This document shows positions 1-11,469 of a stretch of 64,000 nucleotides of DNA, one piece after another. Each line of letters starts with the position of its first letter. Positions within the stretch are counted from its first letter, which is position 1. The translations under genes were made by a program, and so were the position numbers. A model generated the notes under the pieces. It was not told the origin of the DNA. It did not search any database and saw nothing but the letters and a program-made list of their open reading frames with translations. Source of the stretch: Timema cristinae (Eukaryota; Arthropoda; Insecta; Phasmatodea; Timematidae); NCBI GenBank assembly GCA_039000515.1, contig JBCFYV010000012.1, forward strand, positions 10,122,676 to 10,186,675. The letters run 5' to 3'.

Positions 1-224
1 TAATGTGTAATGGTAGGGTGATTGTGAGATGAAATGGAGGACCTACAGTTTAACGTGGAATCCGAACCATGGTGGAGGCCTGGCATTCCACACATTCATA
101 AGATGTCTTGTCAGAGGGGAAGGAAGGGTTTGGTAATAAGATAAATCTGTGCCGAGATCGAGGATTGAACCACGGACCCCAGCACAGAAGTCTGACACCT
201 TATCCTTAGACCACCAGGTCACCC
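1..224 (-). mobile_element. SINE-B copy, 3' part cut by window start
   Basis: Reverse complement of the fuller SINE-B copy at 19415-19698. The tRNA-like head lies near 224 (ACCACCAGGTCACCC on the plus strand), with a B-box-like GGATTGAACC (plus strand) around 163. The body with ATTCCACACATTCATAAGATG and GGTAGGGTGATTGTGAGATG runs to the window edge, so the common 3' tail is missing here. The 81-codon open frame through this interval is incidental. Confidence 0.8.
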
Positions 225-656
225 ACCTGTCGTTAACACGCACATAAACCACCAATGTGTGGTTTGACCCACTAATTGTTTGTAGCATTTGACCTCTAAT
301 TAAGTCTCAGATTAATGACTCCATACCTATCTTCTCCTCTTCCTGTTCCCGGAAGCGGGGGATTCTAATTGAATCGCTTCTGTTGGCGGATGTAATGAAT
401 CGTGCTATGTGTGACGGTGACTGTTTGACCTCTCCACCTAGGTCACCCTGACCACAAGCTGACCTCAAGAGTCGGCTGTGTCGTCATTCATCTAATCGTA
501 GACTATGCTCTATGGTACGAGATGAGATGACTTCTGGTTTGTCAGAAATTTTGGGGGTCGTGCTACCTATTGGATTTGTGCGATTAGTTTGATTGAACTG
601 TGTAACTTAGGAGAAGAAAAACGTCAGTTTAAAATAAAACACCCTCTTTCCCTCCA
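225..656. other. Unassigned intergenic DNA
   Basis: No open frame, repeat or motif that I can name. Base composition is closer to balanced than the AT-rich DNA that follows. Confidence 0.5.
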
Positions 657-890
657 CCACGTCTAACTACCCTTCTGGGTTAAAAGTATTTTAACTACGC
701 TAATGTACTAATCACTAGGAAGGTAGAATTTATAATAAATTCACCATCATCATCGTGTAAATAAAATAGGAAAATTGCATATGGAATAGCATCCCCATTT
801 TATCATTTAACCGAGATTCGAATCCAAACTTTCCCGTTGATACCGAAAAAATACAATGTTAGTACAATCGCCTTAGACCATTCGGCCTCC
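657..890 (-). mobile_element. SINE-A2 relic
   Basis: A diverged copy in reverse orientation. The tail-like CTAACTACCCTTCTGGGTT is at 663-681, an ACCGAGATTCGAATCC B-box counterpart near 820, and the head GCCTTAGACCATTCGGCC near 870-887. The order matches the better SINE-A copies, but many positions have decayed. Confidence 0.6.
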
Positions 891-1608
891 AGTTCAAATA
901 TTTTGGGAACATAAAGGAACCAATGACAGACCTATATTCAAAACGTAGGAAGATATTTTAACCAATATTTGGGATGAAACGAGAATGATTGAAAATAATT
1001 CCCTAATTATATAACGTGCAATTTTTAAACACACTAATTATATCAGCACAAGACTTACAAACTAACAAACACTTTATTCGTATAACACATCATACAATCT
1101 AACTGCCTAGATGGTTTTACTTTCTCAAATATAGGAAGTGTTGTAATTGTGAAAATTTTCTATTTCCTAACTATGATGAATCTTAGCGATACACCCAAAC
1201 TAAAAAAGGGATTATTTAAATTTGGTCATTTATTCTGTTTGTTCGTCTGTCTTTACCTGGGGTTACAGCCAAAATAGTTTGAAGGATTTTATTCAAATTT
1301 TATATTTGAGTGCCATATATAGTTATCTCGAGGTGAAGTACAGATTTTAGTACTAACTCTAAAATTAACGTTAGTTGAGTGATGGATTGATTTTAGATCT
1401 CAACATTTTTCTAGAAAGGCCTTAACTATTTGGTTTAAAGTGTGTGTGTTTGGGGAAGCTATTAAGTAATAATTAGCACAGTGTACTTGTTTTTCAAGAA
1501 ATATTTTATTCAAGGGTAGGCGAGTTGTTCCTAACTAAAGTAGAATATATGATAAAGCATGTAGGATTGTGTCGGGCAATTTATTTTATTATGTGGACAG
1601 CAAGAAGA
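891..1608. other. AT-rich intergenic DNA with a SINE-D tail fragment
   Basis: Mostly unassigned. About 1012-1075 resembles the tail side of the SINE-D group (TATCAGCACAAGACTTACAA). Nothing else is recognised. Confidence 0.45.
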
Positions 1609-1690
1609 GTCGACCTTGGTGGTCTTGTGGTAAAATGCTTGCCTTAGCACCCGATGTTCATGGGTTCAAGCCCAGGCGAGGTCAACGGAT
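1609..1690 (+). mobile_element. tRNA-derived SINE head, family C-like
   Basis: TTGGTGGTCTTGTGGTAAAA resembles an A box, and GGGTTCAAGCCC about 40 bases later resembles a B box, giving tRNA-like spacing. The mismatched arms and the lack of a clean cloverleaf argue for a SINE rather than a tRNA gene. A near-perfect 12-bp hairpin (GGATTTTTATCA against its complement) follows immediately at about 1687-1713. The 3' end of the element is not clear. Confidence 0.5.
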
Positions 1691-1713
1691 TTTTATCAAG
1701 TGATAAAAATTCC

Positions 1714-2247
1714 GTAGCACAATTTCCTTCGTAGGGGAAGCAAAGCCTTAGGTTCAATGTCAATTGTAGCATGTAAAATATTCTTAGAGGGTATGTGAAA
1801 ATACATTTACTGGCCAAATTAGTAAACTTTTTCGCGGACACCCATAAAATTTCAGTGTGGATGTCAACGGGGAACCACCACACTTTCTCAAGTCATCTAG
1901 TATCTTTCTACCAGATGGTGCGAGCACCATTAATTAGCTGAAAGGCTGACATGCCCAGCCCCGTATTACTGGAATGTGTGGCAAACAAAGCTTCGAGTTG
2001 AAGACTCTTCAGCAGGATGTACCCTTATACAAACCGTAAATACATTAATTGGCATTACAAGGAATCAAACTAAGGTATTATAGACTTATGTTTGGAACCC
2101 ACACCTCTTTGCTCTGAGATAAGGCTCGAATAACCCTCCACAGAAAAAAAAGGTATAAATTTTCTCTCCAGGTTGTCTCAGTATATTTGTCACAGTCACA
2201 ATGAGGTCACGTGTCGAGCTGAAGGCTTTATCCTTTTTTATACTTAC
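1714..2247. other. Unassigned intergenic DNA
   Basis: No element or gene recognised. If the candidate minus-strand exon at 2248-2319 is real, this would be the start of its intron. Confidence 0.4.
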
Positions 2248-2319
2248 TCCCGCGGGCACATCTGCTCCGTCCTGGGACAGGTTGTCCTCGTGTATTTGAA
2301 TGTATAGTAAGCTATTCAT
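2248..2319 (-). CDS. Candidate short first coding exon (unidentified)
   Basis: Reading leftwards, an ATG at 2319-2317 opens 24 codons (starting MNSLLYIQIHED) that end exactly at a strong 5' splice-donor match, GGGA followed by GTAAGTA, with the intron starting at 2247. Upstream on the same strand a TATAAAT motif lies at about 2394-2400, about 75 bases before the ATG, and a perfect 9-bp hairpin occupies 2324-2350. TATA box, short leader, ATG and donor in order is suggestive. There is no protein homology, the stretch is short, and chance is a real alternative. Confidence 0.2.
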
Positions 2320-2323
2320 CTAG

Positions 2324-2350
2324 CCACACGTCCCGGTGGGTGACGTGTGG
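2324..2350. promoter_or_regulatory. Perfect 9-bp inverted repeat with CRE-like half site
   Basis: CCACACGTC at 2324-2332 and GACGTGTGG at 2342-2350 are exact reverse complements around a 9-base loop. The right arm is preceded by T, making TGACGTG, a CRE-like half site. It lies between a minus-strand TATAAAT and the candidate ATG at 2319, so it could be a 5' leader hairpin or a paired binding site. Function is inferred only. Confidence 0.35.
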
Positions 2351-2400
2351 TTGGTCGGTGGAGGGTAGGGATGACAAGAGGAGAGGGAGGGGATTTATAG

Positions 2401-2994
2401 CGGGTAACCGCCGCTCTAGGAAGAAATACAATGGCTCACGTAAGACAGTAATGTACAAACCACGTGTCACGACCACTTTTGATTAAATTGTTATTGTTTG
2501 CTACCCATATTGGTGGCCACATAGTTCAGGGCCTCAGTCTTGAAATATACCTGTTTTACAATCATGGCGAAGTCAAATTTGGAATCTCAACCAAATATTT
2601 TATTAGTGTAGTTTATCCATATCTGATTCATCACCGTTTTTTTCACCCGTTTTGTCTCCACAATAATGTATGTGCACTTTTTATAAACATCCCTCTCTAT
2701 CCCCACTATATTAATCCTCTGATAATCTTGACGTTTAATCAATTAAAAGCCTCCCTATCACTCGTGCCACTCATCATTTTTCACTCCATATGAAGACTAT
2801 TTGACTCCAAAGGGTTTCAAACCAGTCTCCCCGGGATGGATTGGCCCCTGTCCGAATCAAAGTTCCTAAAAGCTATTGACAATGGCCATGGCTATAGTTT
2901 TGTCATATTACTCAAAAACTATTATTTCTAATTCAACGATTGGACATTTTAGATTAATCCTGTCCAAGCTTGACAGATAACCAACATTTTGTTA
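2401..2994. other. Intergenic DNA with a non-distinctive open frame
   Basis: A 109-codon plus-strand frame (2464-2793) is rich in I, L, F and Y as expected of AT-rich noise. It has a non-ATG start and no domain I recognise, so I do not call it a gene. Confidence 0.4.
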
Positions 2995-3140
2995 CGCGCT
3001 TCGGTGTTAGCATAGTCTAAGGTTAGATTCCCTCCGTAGAATGAACTGTAATTGACAGGAAGATCGGAGTTTGAATCCAAATCCTGTCTACTGGGGATAT
3101 CTTCTCCTAAATGTTTCCCCACTTCACTCTCATGCTTATA
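2995..3140 (+). mobile_element. SINE-A relic
   Basis: GCGCTTCGGTGTTAGCATAG resembles the A2 head. GAAGATCGGAGTTTGAATCC matches the gagatcgaggttcgaatc region, followed by a CTCCTAAATG body match. Strongly diverged. Confidence 0.5.
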
Positions 3141-5328
3141 CAGTTACAATTTTCAAGTGTCCTGACAAATGGTACTACTTCTATCTATCTAACCTAAAAA
3201 AAGAGAGCTACTCTGTGTAAGAAAGGGTCATTACTGACTAGTATATGAACGTCAAAATTTAAGTTAGTGTAGGTTAAATAGTGAGTTAGGTTAGATAAGG
3301 TTAAGTTAAGTTAGGTTAAGCCAGGCTAGGTTTGGTTAGGTAAAGCTAGATTTCAAATACTTGAAACGTTCCACTACCATTACCATTCTCCTTTGCGACG
3401 TGAACTTGCATAACAGAGGCATTTTACACACTAATTAAATTAAATTCACTCAAATGAATTTAAAACTGAATCCCAGCACACCTTTCCATCATGTGGTACC
3501 ATTTGTCACATCGTAAATATTTTAAAGTCATTAGTAGACTCTTCTTTTCAGGTAGCCATCCCCCTGAGTGGTACGAGATGTCGCGTGCAACGAAATGTCT
3601 CATATTCCATTTTTCTAACTCAGACCTTCCATATTCCTACTATATTATCGTAATTAATATAGGCTATACGCGTATAATCTGATTGGGTAGTGAAATGTGT
3701 GTGTGGTGGGGGGGGGGGGGGGGACAAAACAACGTGTTACCTTGTTTGTTTGTTTGTTGTAAACCTACTGCGCTATCTATTAAAACAGTTCATGCCACTA
3801 AAACGATGTTGAGGACATTCCACGATGTTTATGGTTATGTAAAATATTTTAAAAGTCCAATAAATATCCTAAAATTGTTTGTATGGCAATGCGAATAACG
3901 TGAAAGCTTTATTAAAATGTTTGTTGTTGGACTATGATTTGTTTTCAGAGATATCTTTAGGATGTTTACTACACGTCATATTTTTAATCTAAGCTTCATT
4001 TTAATGCTGAACAGGATATAAACATATTTTTAGTTGCTCTTACGACAAATATATGTTTTTCATTTTGTATTTTTAGGGCATTTTTTAGTTTAGGCTAAAT
4101 GGCCACACACAAACAAAACATGGAAAAATCAAGAATAATTTTTATGCTGAAAAACAAAGAGATTTAAAGCATATAATTAAAAATGAAAAGATCGGGGAAT
4201 TTAAATATTTGTATGAAAAACATTAATCTTTGATCAACACATTAAATATTGGGAAACTTAACCTAGTTTAATATTTGAATGCAGATAAAACGCTGATTAA
4301 AAAAGAGCATGCAAGTAAAAAAAACTGGTTGCTTCTTCTCTTGACATTGGAAAAATAACATCATAAAAATGTTAATGTTTAGTAGTTGGTAACTTTTTTT
4401 AATATCTGTTCAATAAGTTAGAATAGACAAAATTGTATTCACCAAGGAAAACTGAAAAAGGCTAAGTCATGAAAAATTTTAAAATATTATTTATTGGAAA
4501 AGAAAAGGTATGTTATAAAATAAATGTTGCAGCTACCCTGCTAGGGTACGATCTTTTAGTGCATAAACATGGAAACTGTTCTAATTTAAAGTTAGTTTAG
4601 TATTCATTGGAGATAAAATGCCTATTTAAAAAGTGCACGTAAACACATTGATTAAATAAAAAAGACTTCACCCCTCCCTTTTTTTTAGTATTCCCCTACA
4701 TTTACAATATGTATACAGCAAAGAAGATATAATCAACTCGTCAATCACTGGTTTTATCAGTCTATACTCATATGGTGACGAAGTTTTTCAATTATTTCTA
4801 TGTACAAACTTTAAAAAAAATGTGCGAGAGGCAATTCACATTAGTTGGTGTCATTAAAATGATTGCTAATCACAACAAATATTGGAGTAATTTTGCGTAC
4901 TTTGGACATAATTTTAATGGTACGCTGAACTGACTCGTTTAGTGCAAAAAAATCTTGTTGTAGTAATTATTTATAAAAATCGCTTTTAATTAATCTCATG
5001 TCAAAGTGGAAGGCTTCTTTATAAAGATTCCACATTTTTTAATATAATTTCTCCATACTCGAGCTTCTGGTTACACGATTATAGCTGTCAGGTTAACCAA
5101 ATACTGGATTCCTGGTGACAGGGAGGTCGTTGCTCTCATATAATCTGAGTGTATTGGGTGTGTTATTTCTTTGGATTGTTTCATCTTCCCTTCATACTAT
5201 TGTGGGTGCACACTCTTTAACCAGCCCTACTAATCTCTACCCCATAGAGTTAACAGTTAATAATAATGGTTTAAAACATAACTTATTTATATATATTGGA
5301 TAATATATGTATGTATTGTATGTATATG
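3141..5328. other. AT-rich intergenic DNA with TTAGG-like and poly-G tracts
   Basis: Degenerate TTAGG-like motifs (GAGTTAGGTTAG, AAGTTAGGTTAAG) fill 3261-3350. A short SINE-tail-like piece (GTATAATCTGATTGGGTAGT) lies near 3672-3691, followed by a run of 16 G at 3708-3723. The rest is simple AT-rich DNA with no recognisable gene. Confidence 0.5.
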
Positions 5329-5556
5329 CATAGTGTTCGGGAACTCAACGTCCAAACTGCACATATAATTTGTTTGAATCAAAAGTAATATAAAATCCTT
5401 ATACAATTACATCCGGAAAACTATACTAATTCAATTAAATTGTTTTCAAAGTGTCGAGGCACAGCACCGGGAGAGCAAAGCTGTGCAAGCATACGTGTAC
5501 AACTTACATGTCCAGTGCCGCGTGCCTAACTCCTATGCAACCTGCTGTACACCCAT

Positions 5557-6029
5557 TATTTTGAGTTGATTGAGATAGAGAGTTAATTATTTGATGTGGG
5601 CGTAAGAGACATGGTGAGATCCTACCTGATGCTGAAGATCCGGTGGTGCAGTAACCCAAGTAGGCCTACCTGGGGTTGTGATGGGATGATCTTGAGGGAT
5701 TTTGATCAGTCGCACAGTTAGAAGTTATGATGAGAATGAAGTTATTTCATTTAAGTGTGCAAACCATGAAATGAAACCGAGAGGTTGAGCCGCGGGGGTA
5801 ACGCACGTCCACTTTTGAGGAAAACACTTAGCGGACTAACAGGGAAACGCGCGTAAACACACGAGAAAGCAATTGTACCACCCTTACAAAACATAATTAA
5901 TTAAAGAAAGGGCGGTAGACCAAAAATTATAGTTATCTAATTAATAATGAATATAATAAATATTTAATTACGTAAACACTAATGAAATGTATAATAAATA
6001 ATAAAATATAAAGAAATAAATACTAAACA
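5557..6029 (-). repeat. BEL-1 3' LTR
   Basis: Direct copy of 10872-11343. It ends (plus strand) in ACTAAACA at 6029. The differences seen against the partner are A at 5558, C/A near 5623, an extra G near 5643, G/C near 5662 and T/G near 5930, giving roughly 1% divergence. Confidence 0.92.
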
Positions 6030-6040
6030 TCCTCCCCCCA
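6030..6040 (-). promoter_or_regulatory. BEL-1 polypurine tract
   Basis: On the minus strand a TGGGGGGAGGA tract lies directly before the 3' LTR, the expected primer site for plus-strand DNA synthesis. Confidence 0.75.
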
Positions 6041-6091
6041 TTGAACCATTCAGGTTCAAGAATAAGGAAGATACACAGAACACAATGAGAC

Positions 6092-8485
6092 CTAATTACT
6101 AGGTAAAGGGTACACCTTTACCGCAGGCCGAGTAAGGGATCCTCTTGATGTACGTAGAGTTACTACTCGTACCACGCCGTCAGGACCTGGAGACGTTGAA
6201 ACTATTCGCCCAAGAGGCCAAGCAAGGGGGGGTGAACCCGAATCATGTATTACTACAAGGTCTCCATTCTTGAGGTTATCATTTTGAGTATTCCACTTGA
6301 TTCGTTGTTGTAAATTATGGAGATACTCCCGGTGCCATCTTGACCAAAATCGTTGTGAAAGGGCCTGAATTATCTGCCATCTCTTGAGACGATTGAGAGG
6401 AATTTCTTCTAATTGCGACTCAGGGAGAGCCGTGAGAGAGTTCCCAATGAGAAAATGTCCCGGGGTAAGTGCATCAATCTCTGACGGATCTGAAGACAAT
6501 GGTGTAAGGGGGCGGGAGTTGAGCATAGCTTTAACTTTGGTGGTGAGTGTAATAAATTCTTCCAATGTCAATATTTGGCTGCCAATAACTCTGGTTAGAT
6601 GGTGTTTAGCACTCTTAACAGCGCTTTCCCAGAGTCCACCTTGGTGTGGCGAGGCAGGAGGTAGGAAGTGAAACTTGATCCCATTTTCTGCGGCAAATCG
6701 GTCAATTTGATCTTGATTCTTCTTTTCTTTAAGGAATCCTGTTCTTATTTTCTTCAATTGATTAGAAGCTCCCACGAAGTTGGTGCCACAGTCAGAATAA
6801 ATGTCTGAGCATAACCCGCGGCGAGACACGAAGCGAGTTAGTGCAGCAATAAAAGCGTTTGTAGAGAGATCTGTTGCAACTTCAAGATGTACCGCTTTGG
6901 TGGTGAAACAAATAAATACACACAGGTATGCCTTTATCGGTTGCGATCGCCGTAATGTATGTAACTTAATTGTGAAAGGACCTGCATAATCCACTCCTGT
7001 CTTAAGAAAAGGTCGTGAGGCAGTGATACGAGCTTCGGGTAGATCTCCCATTAAGGGGGCTGTGTTGGTTGGCTTGAATCGGAAACATCTTATGCATTTA
7101 AAAATGCGAGATCTGATAATGCTCCTAGCCGAGATAATCCAATAGACTTGGGATATTATGGATTGCAATAGTTGTGGGCCTGCATGTAGGTGCTTGTGGT
7201 GATAATAATCTATTATCATATAGGTAATATTATGTTTTTTGGGTAAAATTAAGGGGTGTTTAGCTGAGTATGGCAACTGCGATTGTTTGAGTCTACCTCC
7301 GACACGGAGTAATCCCTCAGAATCCAGAAACGGTGCTAAACGTTGTAATCGTGGTTTACAACTTTTGCCGAGTTTGAGAAAATTGATATCTTCCTCGAAA
7401 TGATTAGTTTGGATTAATTTCACAATTAAAAGGGTGGCCCTTTCTAATTCTCTAGGAGTGAGAGGCCCAGAACAAATGTCTTCTTTTCTGAGTTTACAGA
7501 TGAATCGTAGTATATAGGCAACAACTCTCTGTAGAATGAACCACGATGAAAATCGAAATAGTAAATCCCAGTCTTCTTTGTGTGTCGAGATAAGTATGTT
7601 TAATGGTTGGGGTTTCATTTCTAGGAGATTATGTGATTCTGAAGATGAACAGTAAAGTGGAGGCCATTGTGTGCTGGATGCTGCTAACCAAGGTGGGCCT
7701 GTCCACCACAAAGGGTGGTTACAGAGCAGGCCAGATGTGCCTTTGGCACTTGCGTCAAATACTACACGCAGCTTAGTGGTAGAGCTTGTTTCTTTATGCA
7801 CCCCATGGTGAGGTAGAAAGTAATGTTGGGAATTATTTTGGAGTGTGTTGGTAAATAATTTCATGTGTCCAGATTTATGATAATCATCCATGAATTCACC
7901 ATATGATTTCTTGAGAGCTGGTTGAGAATTTAATTTATTTTCAAGGGCATTAAAACGCCGTTTTGCTTGAGATGATGAATCACCAAGAGATGGCCTAGGT
8001 TCCTTGAATGGAAGTCGAAGCACATATCGACCAGTGCTGTCCCTAGCGTGCGTGTTGCGGAATTGATTTTCACATATTTCCTCATCTCGCGTAACCACCT
8101 TCGAAAGGGGTGGTTCTTCTAATTTCCAGAACTGTTGAAGTGAGTTGTGCAGGTCGATGTCAGTGGTTGATAATAACGTAATAATATTAGATGAAGCTGG
8201 CTGGTTGTTATCTTCACTAATAGAGGGAGCGCTTCCCATAACTACGAAGCCGAATATAGTTCCTAATGCTATAGGCATGTCTTTTCCAAGTGGATAGAGA
8301 TCACCAGTGAGTGTTTGAGCGAAGAGGTCAGCACCAATTAGCATTTGAACAGAACCACTCTCATTAAACGTAGGGTCAGCAAGAACAAAATGTTTTAGTT
8401 TTTTCATTACATCAGGTGAGATGCGAGTTTGCGGCATATTTGATGTTATTTTATCAATTATTAAAACTGAGTGAGCGTGTGCCAA
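6092..8485 (-). pseudogene. pol: BEL-1 pol remnant: protease end, RT stub, integrase
   Basis: The frame has 797 codons. It opens at TTG, which is not a true start but only the point after a frame break inside the protease. Residues 1 to about 95 are the C-terminal part of the BEL-type protease. The N-terminal reverse transcriptase segment, with TTKLRVVFDASA, is then joined near plus-strand 7725-7733 directly to the post-RNase H segment LWWTGPPWL. Comparison with BEL-2 shows about 430 residues missing there, including the catalytic VDD motif and all RNase H carboxylates, yet the frame stays open. After the join come an H2C2 zinc-binding domain (HPLILPK to CIRCF), an integrase core with D499, D565 and E620 (VDYAG, YSDCGTNF, GLWES) and the BEL C-terminal domain ending VYPLP. 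Integrase looks intact; RT does not. Confidence 0.9.
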
Positions 8486-8511
8486 TGGTATACCACCACA
8501 TGTGGAAATAT

Positions 8512-9957
8512 TTAAATGAGTAACACCTTAAGTTTCACTTTAGTTGATGATATCCCCTGAACGTTACTGGATTTGAGGCAGTTACGTTTTACGCCCAGCA
8601 TCTGTGCACAGTGTTCAGTGATCAGCGTGGATTGACTCGCCGAGTCCAATATCGCACGCACAATTTGTGTATTGCCAGAGGGTGTAGTAATGTGGACTAG
8701 AGCCGTGGCTAGGAGTACAATATTATGAGTTGTTGAAGACAGACCAACAAAAGGTTTAGTTGAACCAGAATCGGTCAACTGTGAATAAGTAGGGGTGTCT
8801 GAGTGAAAAGTAGCAAGATGGTTTCTCAGCGGTTCAGTGTGAGATCTCTGTAAACTGTTGTTTGTGACAGTTGTTTGTGTTGCATCTGGTGATTGAGGAG
8901 AAAGATGCAACAATGTGTGATGAGGTTTATTGCATTGTTGACACACATGTTTTGACTGACAGTTTGAGATACGATGTGAAGTACCTAGGCAATTAACACA
9001 GAACCGATTTGATTTAATAAATGTAAATCTTCTCTGTGGAGTTAAAGATTGAAAATCCGTACATTTATAAATATTATGCTCTGGCTGTTTGCAAAACGAG
9101 CAGTGATTATTTGAACCTATATTTTCGGATAGAAGAACCGTCCTAGTTTGTCTGGGTGCTGATGGGCGTGAAAATGAGTGTGTTGGCATTACCTTTGGTT
9201 TTGGTGACAGTTTGTGCGATAGATTGGCCGCCTCTAGATGTGTACACTCAGTTTCCAAAAAAAGTATCACTTCACTGACAGTTGGTAGGACCTGTGTATC
9301 AGCGCGATTACTCTCGAATATCTTTCTGAGCTCTTGAGGAATTTTACGCATCAAGATGTTTGAAAAAATTATGTTTTCCTCGTAAACCTTTTGGTTAAGT
9401 GCGGATAATGCTTGTGAGTGCTCATTATAAGTTAATAAAAAGGAGCGAAGAGTTTTTACAGTCGCTTGTTCAATATTAGGTAGATCAATTAAATTGTCAG
9501 TGTGTAGATTAATTAAATATCGGATGTTGTGGTATCTCTTCTTGAGCAAATTCCAAGCAACTGGGTAGTTTTCTGCAGTGAGTGGAAGTGACTTTATTAT
9601 GTTTAGTGGTTCGGATGTTAGTGAGCTTAAGAGATATTGAAATTTCTCGACCTCTGTCAGAGACGTGTTATTGTGAATTGTGGCCTCAAAGAGACTCGAA
9701 TATGTTAACCATTGTGTGAGATCACCAGAGAATTGTTTTAAATTAATTTTGGGCAATCTAATATTGGACGCAACAGAGTGGTTTGATTTTGTTGATTCAT
9801 TTAGTGGATCACTTGTGGAAACCAATAAAGGAGGGACTAGCAAGCTGACAGTACATTGGATATCAACATCTAAATCTGCAATTATATTCTGAAATTCGTC
9901 AATTTTTTCTGGATCATATTCTTGAGTGTGGGTTGTGACATTATTTAATTTAGACAA
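8512..9957 (-). pseudogene. gag: BEL-1 gag and protease N-terminus
   Basis: The frame has 481 codons from a TTG. The family's gag-like domain (DUF1759 type) is visible from about residue 67 with LPKINLKQFSG and SLTEVEKFQYLLSSL. Three zinc-knuckle-like clusters begin near residue 285 (CSFCKQPEHNIYKC, CVNCLGTSHRISNC, CQQCNKPHHTLLH). The protease active site follows with D438 in LDSASQS. The likely native start is the ATG at 10130-10128, which opens about 32 codons in another frame before a stop, so gag has lost its N-terminus to a frameshift near 10030-10060. The frame also stops at 8512, within the protease, and continues in a different frame about 26 bases on. Either mutation or a sequencing indel could explain each break. 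Confidence 0.88.
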
Positions 9958-10130
9958 GGATGCATCAAATTCTTTCTTTTTAGCACTTGATTCCTTACCA
10001 ATAATTGTACTCTTTTGTACTTGAATTGGGTTTAACGTTCACATCGAGAAATAATGTTTAATTGATCCTGTATTTTAGTAAGTCTTGATTTAATTTGTTC
10101 TGCTTGATGCACAAAGCTTGAGTACTTCAT

Positions 10131-10871
10131 CTTGAACTATGTTAATAATATTAATAATAATCAATCTGCTTGTGCATATATTTATTTGTAAATAATATTT
10201 ACTTTGGAACAAACACAATATAGAGCAAACAAAAGAGAGCAAATGTCATTCGAAACTGTCTATACACAATTCTAGGAACTCAATGTTCTGAGAAGAGGGT
10301 GTTGTTGAAAACAACCTTGAGCTTAGTGTGCCTAGCGAAAGAGAAAGGGGGGGAGTAACTACAAAGTACTGTAACTAAGAAACATTCCAAAACAGCTCAC
10401 AATGGATGTTTGTTTGGCGGAGTGATATTATTTTAAACAACAAAAACAAAACATCTTAAAAACATAAATTGGGTGGTACATTGCATTTAACCGCGCACAT
10501 AATATTACAATTAATATTGAATGTTTAGTTCACAGATCACTAACTCAATCTAGTTATTATTTAAGCGGCACATTAACAATAGAATATCAGTTTTCGCCGA
10601 TAAAAAGTTATTAAATGGCGGTCTTTCTTGGCGGCAATTCACAAACGAGGGTTTTTTGATTTCTACTAAATTGGTTTTCTTTTCTAAAGCACTTATTTTA
10701 ACACTAGTTTTTATTTGGTTGTCTTGAGAGGAAAATGTTCAGTATTTTTTTTTTTTTTTATTGTTTATTTGAATGGACTTTAACACAATAGCGTGGTACG
10801 AATGTTAGCTAAATAAAAGAATTTAATTTATTATCTTATGTATTTAGAAACATTCATGGCCGGAGGACCAA
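10131..10871 (-). promoter_or_regulatory. BEL-1 leader and primer-binding site
   Basis: Untranslated leader between the 5' LTR and gag. One base inside the LTR on the minus strand is TGGTCCTCCGG (10870-10860), a plausible tRNA primer-binding site since it starts TGG. BEL-2 has a similar TGGTCCATCCGG. I cannot name the tRNA. A poly-T stretch lies at about 10745-10759 on the plus strand. Confidence 0.55.
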
Positions 10872-11343
10872 TGTTTTGAGTTGATTGAGATAGAGAGTTA
10901 ATTATTTGATGTGGGCGTAAGAGACATGGTGAGATCCTACATGATGCTGAAGATCCGGTGTGCAGTAACCCAAGTAGCCCTACCTGGGGTTGTGATGGGA
11001 TGATCTTGAGGGATTTTGATCAGTCGCACAGTTAGAAGTTATGATGAGAATGAAGTTATTTCATTTAAGTGTGCAAACCATGAAATGAAACCGAGAGGTT
11101 GAGCCGCGGGGGTAACGCACGTCCACTTTTGAGGAAAACACTTAGCGGACTAACAGGGAAACGCGCGTAAACACACGAGAAAGCAATTGTACCACCCTTA
11201 CAAAACATAATTAATTAAAGAAAGGGCGGTAGACCAAAAATGATAGTTATCTAATTAATAATGAATATAATAAATATTTAATTACGTAAACACTAATGAA
11301 ATGTATAATAAATAATAAAATATAAAGAAATAAATACTAAACA
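10872..11343 (-). repeat. BEL-1 5' LTR
   Basis: TG at 10872 and CA at 11343 on the plus strand. Matches 5557-6029 with about five differences. The target duplication CCCAT follows at 11344-11348. Confidence 0.92.
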
Positions 11344-11469
11344 CCCATGATTGCACAGCTCTGTTCTTCCGGCGCTGTGTGCCAAAATTTTTAATACAAG
11401 TTAATGGTGTTAGCATAGTTTACCTGATGTAAGTGTATAGGGAATTTTTATTACCTTTGGTTCAAACAA

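Larger units (their letters stand above)
5557..11343 (-). mobile_element. BEL-1: BEL/Pao LTR retrotransposon, internally deleted
   Basis: A 5.8 kb element with two direct LTRs (5557-6029 and 10872-11343) in TG...CA form, the left one with TA in place of TG. It is flanked by a 5-bp target duplication CCCAT at 5552-5556 and 11344-11348. Transcription direction is leftwards, because gag (8512-9957) lies right of pol (6092-8485) and a purine tract (6030-6040 on the minus strand) abuts the left LTR. LTR differences number about five, so insertion is fairly recent. Loss of most reverse transcriptase and RNase H, together with frame breaks, makes this copy non-autonomous. Confidence 0.92.

Noticed and set aside
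2464..2793. 109-codon plus frame
   Set aside because: Its non-ATG start and I/L/F/Y-rich content match what AT-rich DNA gives by chance.
6384..6989. Plus-strand frames inside BEL-1 pol
   Set aside because: They are antisense to a clearly conserved integrase frame.
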